A stretch of 6,118 nucleotides of DNA from Pyrinomonadaceae bacterium (GTDB taxonomy: Bacteria > Acidobacteriota > Blastocatellia > Pyrinomonadales > Pyrinomonadaceae), in assembly GCA_014379795.1 (NCBI GenBank), contig JACMLC010000690.1:1-6118 (forward strand), written 5' to 3'. The notes under the pieces are model-generated. The model searched no databases, was not told where the DNA came from, and saw only the letters and a program-made list of their open reading frames with translations. Below are positions 1 to 5,867 of the stretch, in pieces (the first letter of the stretch is position 1; the number at the start of each line of letters is the position of its first letter). A program made the translations under genes and the position numbers.

Positions 1-417
1 AACGGGGTCAAGACCGCCGTGCGTTTTGAAGATGGACGCATCGTTGCGCCGCTCGCTTTTTCCGGGTCGTACAGCGCGGGGCTGCTCGGCTGCGTGAGGT
101 TTAACGGGTGGGCTAATTCCGTCGTGACGCTGGAATATGATCGCGGGCGACAGGCTTTGCTGGCGCGCGTGCGGGTCACGGACGTGCAGCTCAGCGGAGT
201 CCCGCGTCTGGGCAATAGCTTTCTGGTCAACATGGTGCAGAGTTCCGTTGACAGGAAATTTAATCCTTACGAATTATTCAAGGCAGAGCAAGTCTCTGCC
301 ATCGTTCCCATCAAGGCTGCGGGCGGCTCCCTGCGCCTGCGCCCGACAGACATGCGCCCCGAAATTATTCAAGGCGCGCTGCGCGTCTATCTCACTTATG
401 AATTTGTGAAGGCATAG
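1..417 (+). CDS. C-terminal part of an unrecognised protein (5' end outside the window)
   Basis: The reading frame is open from the first base (N-G-V-K-T-A-V...) to a TAG at 415-417, giving 138 visible residues. A GTG at 19 could be read as a start, but nothing supports it: there is no ribosome binding site, and the frame continues upstream to the window edge. I therefore call it a 3' fragment. The residues suggest an alternating beta-strand protein, with repeated short hydrophobic strands (VVTLEY, LLARVRVTDVQL), then a polar stretch with KFNPYELF, and a C-terminus around LRLRPTDMRPEI and VYLTYEFVKA. There is no membrane segment in the visible part and no catalytic motif I can name. An envelope lipid-binding fold with a repeated beta-sheet was considered but cannot be supported. 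GC content is high, as in lpxC and unlike the ORFs that follow. The reading frame is probably real; the function is unknown. Confidence 0.7.
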   Translation, partial: NGVKTAVRFEDGRIVAPLAFSGSYSAGLLGCVRFNGWANSVVTLEYDRGRQALLARVRVTDVQLSGVPRLGNSFLVNMVQSSVDRKFNPYELFKAEQVSAIVPIKAAGGSLRLRPTDMRPEIIQGALRVYLTYEFVKA

Positions 418-522
418 TTCAAGTGAAATCGTAGTTGGGCGTCCGAGATTCATTTAGAAGGGCTGAAATTTTAGGATACTTATGGCGACTTATTTCACAG
501 TTCATCTAAACACTACTCGGTA

Positions 523-747
523 GTGGCCTTTCAGTCTTTGCCCGAAGATTCTCGAATGGTTGAGGCAAGGCGTTACGTCAAACTCTTGCTGCCACTGGTA
601 GATGAAGGCATCTTCCATGATGGGATGGTTTCAGATCATCAAGACCTGAATGCTTGGTTCAATGTTTCCCGCCCGTTTGGATTCGAGCCTTATGTTGCCA
701 TCTCTATAGCAGAGGGTTACTCTTATAAGCGAGGTACATGTGATTGA
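523..747 (+). CDS. Small hypothetical protein, possibly the remainder of a frameshifted gene
   Basis: This frame codes 74 residues from a GTG and ends 18 nt before the Uma2 gene, so the two may be co-transcribed. The text looks protein-like (VEARRYVKLLLPLVDEG, then NAWFNVSRPFGFEPYVA), but I do not recognise a family. The start is doubtful: no Shine-Dalgarno sequence precedes the GTG at 523 or the ATG at 556. The frame stays open upstream to a TAG at 472-474. A better-looking start, ATG at 482 with AGGA at 473-476, opens MATYFTVHLNTTR in another frame and stops at the TAG at 521-523, exactly where this frame takes over. A one-base frameshift around 511-520 would join them into a protein of about 88 residues. 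It may therefore be a pseudogene, or a shorter intact gene. Composition is AT-richer than the flanking chromosomal genes. Confidence 0.4.
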   Translation: MAFQSLPEDSRMVEARRYVKLLLPLVDEGIFHDGMVSDHQDLNAWFNVSRPFGFEPYVAISIAEGYSYKRGTCD

Positions 748-751
748 TTTT

Positions 752-758
752 GAAAGGA
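752..758 (+). promoter_or_regulatory. Ribosome binding site of the Uma2 gene
   Basis: GAAAGGA lies 7 nt before the ATG at 766, an ordinary Shine-Dalgarno distance. It fixes the start of the Uma2 gene. I saw no well-spaced sigma-70 promoter directly upstream, so transcription probably comes from further upstream. Confidence 0.7.
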
Positions 759-765
759 CATTGTT

Positions 766-1335
766 ATGTCATCCCTTCCAAACTATTACTTAAGTCCTGA
801 AGAATATCTAGCCATCGAACGCCAAGCTGAATTCAAAAGCGAATATGTGGATGGCGTCATGTACGCGATGGCTGGAGGGAGCGAACGTCATAATTTAATT
901 GCTGGAAATCTGGTTACGGAGTTGAACATTCAACTTAGAAAAGCTCCGTGTAAAGTTTATCCAAGTGATCTTAAAGTCCGTGTGCCTAATTCAAAAAGAT
1001 TCTTTTACCCTGATGTGTCAGTAGTTTGTGGCGAAGTCCAATTTGCCGATGATGAAAGGGATGTGGTGATTAATCCAATTCTCGTCGCGGAAGTGTTATC
1101 TGATAGCACAGCGGCCTTTGATCGGGGGAAGAAGTTTCAATCTTATCAGCAAATCGAATCCCTACAAGAATACCTGTTAGTGTCACAAGACGAATACGTC
1201 GTAGAGCATTATCTGAGACAAGAAAATGGTCATTGGCTTTATACGAAGGTGAGCGGGCTTGAGGAGGCTATAGTTCTACCAACCTTAAAATCTCAGTTAG
1301 CCTTGAGTGATATTTACAGCAAGGCAACATGGTAA
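766..1335 (+). CDS. Uma2 family (DUF820) PD-(D/E)xK restriction endonuclease-like protein
   Basis: The 189-residue product has the full length and layout of the Uma2/DUF820 family, whose members have a restriction-endonuclease-like fold and whose biological role is largely unknown. Visible landmarks are YLSPEEYLAIE near the N-terminus, E26 with YVDG (27-30), H42 in ERHN, PSDLKV (66-71), the active-site PD at 82-83 in YPDVSVVC, E109 in VAEVLS, D119, K122/K123 and the SYQQIESLQEYLLV stretch (126-139). The catalytic set (D83, E109 and a following lysine or glutamine) looks intact, so an active nuclease is plausible; its target cannot be read from the sequence. The start is supported by GAAAGGA. 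GC content in the lines I counted is about 38-47%, against about 60% in a counted line of lpxC, which suggests horizontal acquisition. The TAA stop overlaps the left arm of an attC-like hairpin, the usual arrangement for an integron cassette gene. Family call strong; cassette origin is inference. Confidence 0.92.
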   Translation: MSSLPNYYLSPEEYLAIERQAEFKSEYVDGVMYAMAGGSERHNLIAGNLVTELNIQLRKAPCKVYPSDLKVRVPNSKRFFYPDVSVVCGEVQFADDERDVVINPILVAEVLSDSTAAFDRGKKFQSYQQIESLQEYLLVSQDEYVVEHYLRQENGHWLYTKVSGLEEAIVLPTLKSQLALSDIYSKATW

Positions 1336-1437
1336 CTCATTCAACCCGACCGCCCGACAATGCCATTCAAGCAAACCGAAGCCAACAGACGTTGATGATA
1401 AGCAAGCTGAGGGCGGTGGGGTAATTCGAGCGTTATC
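1331..1437 (+). other. Imperfect hairpin resembling an integron attC recombination site
   Basis: The outer arms GGTAAC (1331-1336) and GTTATC (1432-1437) pair with one G-T wobble. T1337-C1338 then pair with A1429 and G1428, leaving two bases (1430-1431) bulged. A 5x5 unpaired section follows (1339-1343 against 1423-1427). Next come four pairs (ACCC 1344-1347 with GGGT 1419-1422), one G-G mismatch (1348/1418), and seven pairs (ACCGCCC 1349-1355 with GGGCGGT 1411-1417). A 55-nt loop is left. Known attC sites share this plan: R''/R' pair, unpaired spacer, L''/L' pair with an extrahelical base, and a variable loop. The text TCATTCAA and AATTCGAGCGTTA is close to what I remember of aadA-type attC ends. 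The position fits too, since R'' overlaps the stop codon of the upstream gene. Against it, the core GTTATCC departs from GTTRRRY at two positions, and no integrase or second attC is visible. Confidence 0.4.
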
Positions 1438-1481
1438 CCTCGGCACGCTTTGCAAATTGATGTTGGGGCAATGATTTTTAC

Positions 1482-1510
1482 TTGAAATGAATCATCATCG
1501 GCTTCATAAT
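1482..1510 (+). promoter_or_regulatory. Sigma-70 type promoter of the coiled-coil gene, probably leaderless
   Basis: TTGAAA (1482-1487) and CATAAT (1505-1510) are separated by exactly 17 nt, and each differs from consensus at one position. The -10 box ends 7 nt before the ATG at 1518, so transcription should begin at or next to the start codon. No Shine-Dalgarno sequence is visible, which agrees with a leaderless message. The promoter of the gene at 5998 has the same geometry. Confidence 0.65.
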
Positions 1511-1517
1511 CTTTCGC

Positions 1518-1814
1518 ATGAGTGATGAGACCACGCAAAACATGGATGGCGGTCGTTCCTTTGAGGAGCGTGTGTTTGCGCGTTTCGACGCTCTAGACTC
1601 TACCTTGACAGACCTCAATTCTCGTCTGCAAGTATTGGAAGCAAAGGCTTATGACACAAAGCCAATTTGGGAGCGGGCGTTGCGGGAGATTCTGGAAACG
1701 CGGCGTGAGTTATCCAAGCGTCTTGATCGAATTGAGGCAATTGCGCATGAGACCCGCGCCGATTTACGAGATGCCGAAGATCGTATAGAGAGACTTGAAT
1801 CCAAATCCTCTTAA
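1518..1814 (+). CDS. Small coiled-coil protein of unknown function
   Basis: The 98-residue product begins MSDETTQNMDGG and is then almost wholly helical, highly charged and without membrane segments or a signal peptide. Hydrophobic residues recur with heptad-like spacing (FEERVFARFDALDSTL, LNSRLQVLEAKA, then LSKRLDRIEAIA and AEDRIERLES), which predicts a coiled coil from about residue 15 to 95, interrupted near KPIWERAL. A cytoplasmic oligomer or scaffold is likely; no enzyme motif is present. The start at 1518 is supported by a well-spaced promoter 7 nt upstream; an internal ATG at 1542 is the alternative. The gene converges on lpxC, and a perfect hairpin begins inside its stop codon. GC content is intermediate between the AT-richer patch before it and lpxC. 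It could be the first chromosomal gene after the acquired patch, or part of that patch. Confidence 0.75.
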   Translation: MSDETTQNMDGGRSFEERVFARFDALDSTLTDLNSRLQVLEAKAYDTKPIWERALREILETRRELSKRLDRIEAIAHETRADLRDAEDRIERLESKSS

Positions 1815-1844
1815 TGAATATCTCCTCACCTTGAGATATTCATT
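1813..1844. terminator. Perfect 12-bp hairpin between convergent genes, possible bidirectional terminator
   Basis: AATGAATATCTC (1813-1824) and GAGATATTCATT (1833-1844) are exact reverse complements around an 8-nt loop. The hairpin lies between two convergent stop codons, starting inside the TAA of the coiled-coil gene and ending 10 nt from the lpxC stop. The stem is AT-rich and no U-tract follows on either strand, so it is not a standard intrinsic terminator. It may protect 3' ends or mark a processing site instead. Confidence 0.5.
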
Positions 1845-1854
1845 TAAAGATAAA

Positions 1855-2766
1855 TCAATAAACGGAAGATAAATGCTTGTTTGCTGTCGCTTGATTTCCG
1901 GCGTCGGCGGCCTCGTGCATGTCAACGATCTCCCATGCGGCGCGCGTGCGCAGGAGCTTGGTCATCAGCGCGGCATGAAGAATGTGCCCGCTCTTCTCAG
2001 CCGTCACGCGTCCTAAAATCGGCATCCCCAGCAAAGCCAGATCGCCGATGATGTCCAGAATCTTGTGCCGCACGAACTCGTCCGCAAAGCGTAAGGTCGT
2101 GTCATTGAGCATGCCTTCGGGCGTCAGCACGATGGCGTTATCAAGTGAGCCGCCGCGAATCAGATTGGCGCGCCGGAGGGCTTCTATCTCTTCCGTGAAA
2201 CCGAAGGTGCGCGCTGACGCGATTTCGCGCCCGAACGCTCCGTTGGTCAAATCGAAATGAAAACGCTGCGCGCCGATCATCGGATGTGTGAAGTCTATCA
2301 GGCAGTCAATCTCGTAAGCCTCAGCCGGTTCGATTGAGATGCGCCGCTCGCCCTGCTCGACCGAAACCCGCTCGCGCACGAGCAGAGCCTTGCGCGCCAG
2401 CGTCTGCTCAATTATCCCTGCGCGCTCGATCATCTCGATAAAAGATTCCGCAGAGCCGTCCATAATCGGCAGCTCAAGGTTATCAACCTCTATAAAAACG
2501 TTATCCACTTGCGCGCCGCGCAAGGCGGCCAACAGATGCTCAACCGTCGAGAGCATGACGCCCGTCCGCATCAAGGTCGTCGCATAGCTGCAATGCGCGA
2601 TGAACTCTACGCTCGCCGGAATCTCAAAGCCGCCGAGGTCTGTGCGCTTGAATATGTAGCCGGTGTCGGGCGGCGCAGGCAGGAGACGCAAATGCACCGG
2701 GACAGCCGTGTGAAGCCCTATCCCGCTGGTCTCGACCGGTGAGGCGAGTGTCGTCTGTTTAATCAA
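1855..2766 (-). CDS. lpxC: UDP-3-O-acyl-N-acetylglucosamine deacetylase (lipid A biosynthesis)
   Basis: LpxC is the zinc-dependent cytoplasmic deacetylase that carries out the committed step of lipid A synthesis, removing acetate from UDP-3-O-acyl-GlcNAc. The product has 303 residues, against 305 in E. coli. It shows GIGLHT (15-20), STVEHLLAAL (73-82) with E76 and zinc ligand H77, MDGSAE (102-107), ARTFGF (185-190), and RHKILDIIGD (233-242) with zinc ligands H234 and D238. The general-base/acid region KSGH has H261. All key residues are present, so the enzyme should be active. The start codon is TTG (2766-2764); an in-frame TGA lies two codons upstream, so no longer form is possible without readthrough. 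The N-terminus MIKQTTL matches E. coli MIKQRTL, which supports this start. AAAGG (2784-2780) is a somewhat distant ribosome binding site. The gene stands alone here, convergent with the coiled-coil gene and divergent from the large secreted-protein gene. Confidence 0.97.
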   Translation of the reverse strand: MIKQTTLASPVETSGIGLHTAVPVHLRLLPAPPDTGYIFKRTDLGGFEIPASVEFIAHCSYATTLMRTGVMLSTVEHLLAALRGAQVDNVFIEVDNLELPIMDGSAESFIEMIERAGIIEQTLARKALLVRERVSVEQGERRISIEPAEAYEIDCLIDFTHPMIGAQRFHFDLTNGAFGREIASARTFGFTEEIEALRRANLIRGGSLDNAIVLTPEGMLNDTTLRFADEFVRHKILDIIGDLALLGMPILGRVTAEKSGHILHAALMTKLLRTRAAWEIVDMHEAADAGNQATANKHLSSVY

Positions 2767-2769
2767 ATG

Positions 2770-2787
2770 TCAGTCCGCACCTTTCAT
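2770..2787 (-). promoter_or_regulatory. Five-codon in-frame ORF overlapping the lpxC ribosome binding site
   Basis: On the minus strand ATG AAA GGT GCG GAC TGA (M-K-G-A-D-stop) ends one codon (CAT) before the lpxC TTG and in the same frame. AAAGG, the only Shine-Dalgarno-like sequence, is codons 2-3 of this mini-ORF. It may be a leader that tunes initiation at the TTG, the relic of a longer N-terminus, or chance. I see no independent ribosome binding site for the mini-ORF. Confidence 0.35.
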
Positions 2788-3110
2788 TTGAACGCGCAAA
2801 TCCTGCGCGCTCCTTTGTTCGATCAACATAAAGACATGGCAAAGGCCATGCCGCGAAGCCGCAACACGGTTCTACGTCAAGCAGATCAACGCGCATTTCA
2901 ATTGTAAGAGAGCAAGTGCTTTGCGCCGTATCCGGCTGATATTTAAGACTTAGTTCAGATTATCGCTCTCGTTTGATTGATGAATTTATAAAATCAATCT
3001 CAAGCCCGGTCTGCCTTGACTGGCATCCATGCTAAATCACTGACTGTGGTTTCCCGGCGACGCTTTGACCGCCGGTCTGAGGCATCCGCGCAACATTAAA
3101 GACTCAAAAA
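2788..3110. other. Intergenic region between divergent genes, no gene seen
   Basis: About 320 nt without a convincing ORF on either strand. It should hold the lpxC promoter, but I found only weak candidates, for example TACAAT on the minus strand (2906-2901) without a matching -35 box. Small dyads are present: CATGGC/GCCATG (2835-2840 with 2845-2850, loop AAAG) and GATTGAT/ATCAATC (2975-2981 with 2993-2999). Their roles are unknown, and dyads this short can arise by chance. Confidence 0.5.
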
Positions 3111-3188
3111 CTCTTTGCGCTCTTTGCGGTTAAGAAGAATTTTAAACGCAAAGAACGCAAAGAAGAAAGACGCAAAGAGCGCAAAGAG
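3111..3188. repeat. 18-bp perfect inverted repeat built from CGCAAAGAR units
   Basis: CTCTTTGCGCTCTTTGCG (3111-3128) is the exact reverse complement of 3171-3188; 42 nt separate the arms. Each arm is two copies of a 9-nt unit (CGCAAAGAG). The spacer holds two more copies, CGCAAAGAA CGCAAAGAA (3147-3164), in the orientation of the right arm. The element lies 39 nt before the -35 box of the next gene. It resembles dispersed intergenic elements rich in TTTGCG that I associate with several environmental phyla. It codes nothing; a transcribed copy would fold into a long hairpin and might insulate the two divergent genes. Confidence 0.85.
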
Positions 3189-3227
3189 AGAAGCGATATT
3201 CCATCTGGAGAAATCTAATTCGAAGCT

Positions 3228-3255
3228 TTGACAAATAGCTTTTTTAGTTTATTAT
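3228..3255 (+). promoter_or_regulatory. Strong sigma-70 promoter of the secreted FG-GAP protein gene
   Basis: TTGACA (3228-3233, full consensus) and TATTAT (3250-3255, five of six) are 16 nt apart. Transcription would start near 3262, giving a 5' leader of about 74 nt before the ATG at 3336. The TTG of this -35 box is the first codon of the longest possible reading frame, which is therefore not the true start. Confidence 0.75.
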
Positions 3256-3335
3256 GCCCCTACCCCAACTCCGTTACTCTTCTACCTAAACAGTCATGCC
3301 CCCATCTTGTCTTGTTAGAACATAGGGAAATCTTC

Positions 3336-5867
3336 ATGTCGAAATATCTTGCCGCCGCGCTTTTTATCGTTATCTTTCTGTCTCTCATTATCGGCTCACG
3401 TTCCGCTTCGATGCAGATGCCGGACACAGGTGCGAGCTTGGCTGCGCCCGCCGCTGTCGCCATCACGTATCCGGCCAACGGGGCGAGCATCCAAATACCC
3501 ACCAACATTTTTCTCAGCGCGGATGTCAGCGGCTTTAGCAACGTCAACCGCGTAGACTTTTATGCGAACGGGACATTGGAAGCCTCCGATACTACGGCGC
3601 CATACTTTACCGTGTGGAATGACCCGGCGGTGACGACCTATAACCTGACGGCGGTGGTGGTGGAAAATAACGGCGCTGAAACCCCCTCAAGCCCCGTCAC
3701 TATCACAACCTTTCTTAATCCGAACATACCGCTTTTTCCGTTGCCGATTGGCCGCCCTACGCTTAACGGCGTAACGCAGGGCGCAAACTATACTTCTCTG
3801 ACAAGCATTCCGCTGAGCGCGACGCCAGCGGGGACTCAATACACGATTGCGCGCGTCGAGTTTTATGCGAACACAGTAGAGATTGGCCGCGATACGACGC
3901 CGCCCTACGAATTTGTGTGGAACAATCCGCCTCCAGGCGTGCATTCGCTTTCGGCTCGAACGGTCGTGACGACCAGTGCGCGCTCAAGCTCTGCTCCGAT
4001 AGACATCAGAATTATTCCGAGCAGTGCGGCGGCGATTACTATCAGCGACCTCTCGCCCGCTTCTCCCTATCCGTCGAGCATAGATATTCAAGGTCTGACG
4101 GGTGCGGTCAGCAGCCTGAGCGTGACGATTAACAACTTCAGCCACACCGCGCCGGATGATGTAGACCTGCTACTGGTCTCTCCGGGAGGGCGGGGCATCC
4201 TGCTCATGTCGGATGTGGGTGGCACGACTCCGGTTAATAATCTCTCGCTGACTTTTGAGGATACTGCGTCCAATCCGCTGCCGGATAACGGCCCACTCAC
4301 TTCGGGGACGTTTAGGCCGACCAACGTGGGCGCGGGCGATAGTTTCCCCGCTCCGGCTCCGGCCATCACGACTTTGTCCACTAACTTCACCGACTTTTAT
4401 GGAGCGTTGCCGAATGGCTTGTGGAGCCTCTATGCGATTGACGACGAAGGCAATAATGCGGGCAGCATTTCGGGCGGGTGGTCAGTGAACATCAGTACTT
4501 CGACCACTATCTGCGGTTTCAGCATCACTCCGAGCTTCCAAGCCTTCCCGCACACGGGCGGCAGCGGCGTGATTAATGTGAATGCCACTTTCCCGAATTG
4601 TGGCTGGGCGGCTGTCAGCGAGGTCGGCTTTCTGGACATTACATCAGCCGCCACAGGCACAGGCTCTGGCACGGTTGCTTTTACGGTTGAGCCGAACTTG
4701 TTGCAAGGGCGCACCGGGACGATGATCATTGCAGGCCGCACTTTCTCCATTCAGCAAGCGTCGGGTTGTCCCTTCGCTTTAGCTCAGGAGACGATGCAGG
4801 TCGGAAGCGGCGGCGGCAACCGCAGCGTACAGGTGATTGCGGGCGAGCTGTGCGCGTGGCTCGCGAACTCTTCTGATAATTGGATTACGGTTATCGGCGG
4901 CGGCGCGGGCACAGTCGGCAACGGCACAGTCAATTTCACAGTCGCGCCGAATCAGACGGGCAGCCCACGCACCGGCACGCTCGAAATCGGGGCGCGCACG
5001 TTGACCATCACACAGCCTGCCATGGGCGGCGGCGGCAATCGTCAGTTTGATTTCGACGGCGACAGCAAAGCCGACATCTCTGTCTTTCGTCCGCAGGATG
5101 GCAAGTGGTATTTACTGCTCAGCGCGAACAATGGTTTCAGGGAAACTCCGTTCGGTCTCGGCACAGACAAAATCGTTCCCGGCGACTATGACGGAGACAC
5201 TAAGACAGACATCGCCGTGTGGAGGCCGGAGTCAGGAACATGGCATATGCTGCACAGCTTGGATAACAGTTATCACGCGCGCCAGTTCGGGCAGAGCGGC
5301 GACGTGCCCATCGCAGGAGATTATGACGGCGACGGCAAGACGGATTTAACGGTCTTTCGCCCCGCGACCGGCACCTGGTATATCCTGCAAAGCGCGGGTG
5401 GCACACTGCGCGTAGAGCAGTTCGGCAGCAGCGAAGACAAACCCATCGCCGGAAATTTCGATGGTGATGCTAAAGCAGACCTCGCTGTCTTTCGCCCGTC
5501 GAGCGGGACTTGGTACGTCTTGCGCAGCGCGGACAACTCTTTCTTCGCGCAGGCGTTCGGCTTCGGCACAGACCGCCCCGTCGCAGGCGATTATGACGGC
5601 GATGCTAAAACGGATGTCGCGGTCTATCGCAACGGTACATGGTACGTCTGGCAAAGCACGAACAACACCTTGCGCGCAGAACAGTTCGGCACTGTCAGCG
5701 ACATTCCAGCCGCTGCCGATTACGACGGCGATGCTAAAGCAGACCTCGCCGTCTTCCGCCCGTCAGAGGGCGCTTGGTACATCCTGCGCAGCACGAACGG
5801 CTCGCTGCACACGCAGCAGTTCGGCAGCAGCGGCGATGCTCCGATCCCCTCGGCCTTCGTTCCATAA
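3336..5867 (+). CDS. Large secreted multidomain protein: Ig-like, P-domain-like, BACON-like and FG-GAP/VCBS repeats
   Basis: I start this 843-residue protein at the ATG at 3336. A signal peptide follows directly (K3, hydrophobic core 5-19, likely cleavage near SRSA 21-24), GGGA lies 8 nt upstream, and the longer TTG frame begins inside the promoter. Domains in order: two Ig-like domains of Big_9 type (about 41-125 and 139-227, each with VxFYAN, then DTTxPY and VWN); a P-domain-like beta-sandwich (about 232-388, with DDVDLLLVSPGG and GLWSLYAIDDEG); two BACON-like domains (about 392-476 and 478-561), each with a cysteine pair (C393/C422 and C478/C506) that could form a disulfide; and six FG-GAP/VCBS units (572-843) with DxDGDxxxD calcium-binding motifs. 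BACON and FG-GAP domains usually mediate binding to carbohydrate or protein, but no ligand can be read here. There is no catalytic domain, transmembrane anchor or recognisable sorting tail, so it is probably released or surface-associated. An adhesin is one possibility. Confidence 0.88.
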   Translation: MSKYLAAALFIVIFLSLIIGSRSASMQMPDTGASLAAPAAVAITYPANGASIQIPTNIFLSADVSGFSNVNRVDFYANGTLEASDTTAPYFTVWNDPAVTTYNLTAVVVENNGAETPSSPVTITTFLNPNIPLFPLPIGRPTLNGVTQGANYTSLTSIPLSATPAGTQYTIARVEFYANTVEIGRDTTPPYEFVWNNPPPGVHSLSARTVVTTSARSSSAPIDIRIIPSSAAAITISDLSPASPYPSSIDIQGLTGAVSSLSVTINNFSHTAPDDVDLLLVSPGGRGILLMSDVGGTTPVNNLSLTFEDTASNPLPDNGPLTSGTFRPTNVGAGDSFPAPAPAITTLSTNFTDFYGALPNGLWSLYAIDDEGNNAGSISGGWSVNISTSTTICGFSITPSFQAFPHTGGSGVINVNATFPNCGWAAVSEVGFLDITSAATGTGSGTVAFTVEPNLLQGRTGTMIIAGRTFSIQQASGCPFALAQETMQVGSGGGNRSVQVIAGELCAWLANSSDNWITVIGGGAGTVGNGTVNFTVAPNQTGSPRTGTLEIGARTLTITQPAMGGGGNRQFDFDGDSKADISVFRPQDGKWYLLLSANNGFRETPFGLGTDKIVPGDYDGDTKTDIAVWRPESGTWHMLHSLDNSYHARQFGQSGDVPIAGDYDGDGKTDLTVFRPATGTWYILQSAGGTLRVEQFGSSEDKPIAGNFDGDAKADLAVFRPSSGTWYVLRSADNSFFAQAFGFGTDRPVAGDYDGDAKTDVAVYRNGTWYVWQSTNNTLRAEQFGTVSDIPAAADYDGDAKADLAVFRPSEGAWYILRSTNGSLHTQQFGSSGDAPIPSAFVP
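5049..5864 (+). repeat. Six in-frame FG-GAP/VCBS repeats, 135-nt period
   Basis: The motif DxDGDxxxD begins at residues 572, 617, 662, 707, 752 and 795 (the fourth copy has N for the first D). Spacing is 45 residues four times, then 43. Each unit continues with the pattern VFRPxxGTWYxLxS, a variable loop, and QFGxxxDxPxAG. The fifth unit reads YRNGTWY where the others have FRPxxGTWY, which accounts for the two missing residues. The last unit ends in PIPSAFVP and replaces the next calcium loop with the C-terminus. Six such blades would suit a beta-propeller-like fold. The copies differ in DNA, so they are not recent duplications. Confidence 0.9.

Noticed and set aside
434..1469. GTTGGGC (434-440) and GTTGGGGC (1462-1469) as direct repeats flanking an insertion
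   Set aside because: The match is too short and inexact to be convincing as a target duplication; only the left copy was kept as a possible cassette boundary.
1341..1538. Minus-strand ORF of 65 codons
   Set aside because: It overlaps the attC-like hairpin, the promoter and the start of the coiled-coil gene; its translation shows no recognisable motif.
1982..2742. Plus-strand ORFs opposite lpxC
   Set aside because: They are antisense to a clearly conserved enzyme, and their translations (many R and S) show no protein-family features.
2901..2906. TACAAT on the minus strand as the -10 box of lpxC
   Set aside because: No -35-like hexamer lies 16-19 nt upstream and there is no extended -10, so it is not listed as a promoter.
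3111..3188. CRISPR array
   Set aside because: Units are 9 nt, in both orientations and without regular unique spacers; this is a dyad element, not a CRISPR.
3228..3335. N-terminal extension of the large protein from TTG 3228
   Set aside because: The TTG belongs to a -35 box, there is no ribosome binding site before it, and the signal peptide begins at the ATG at 3336.
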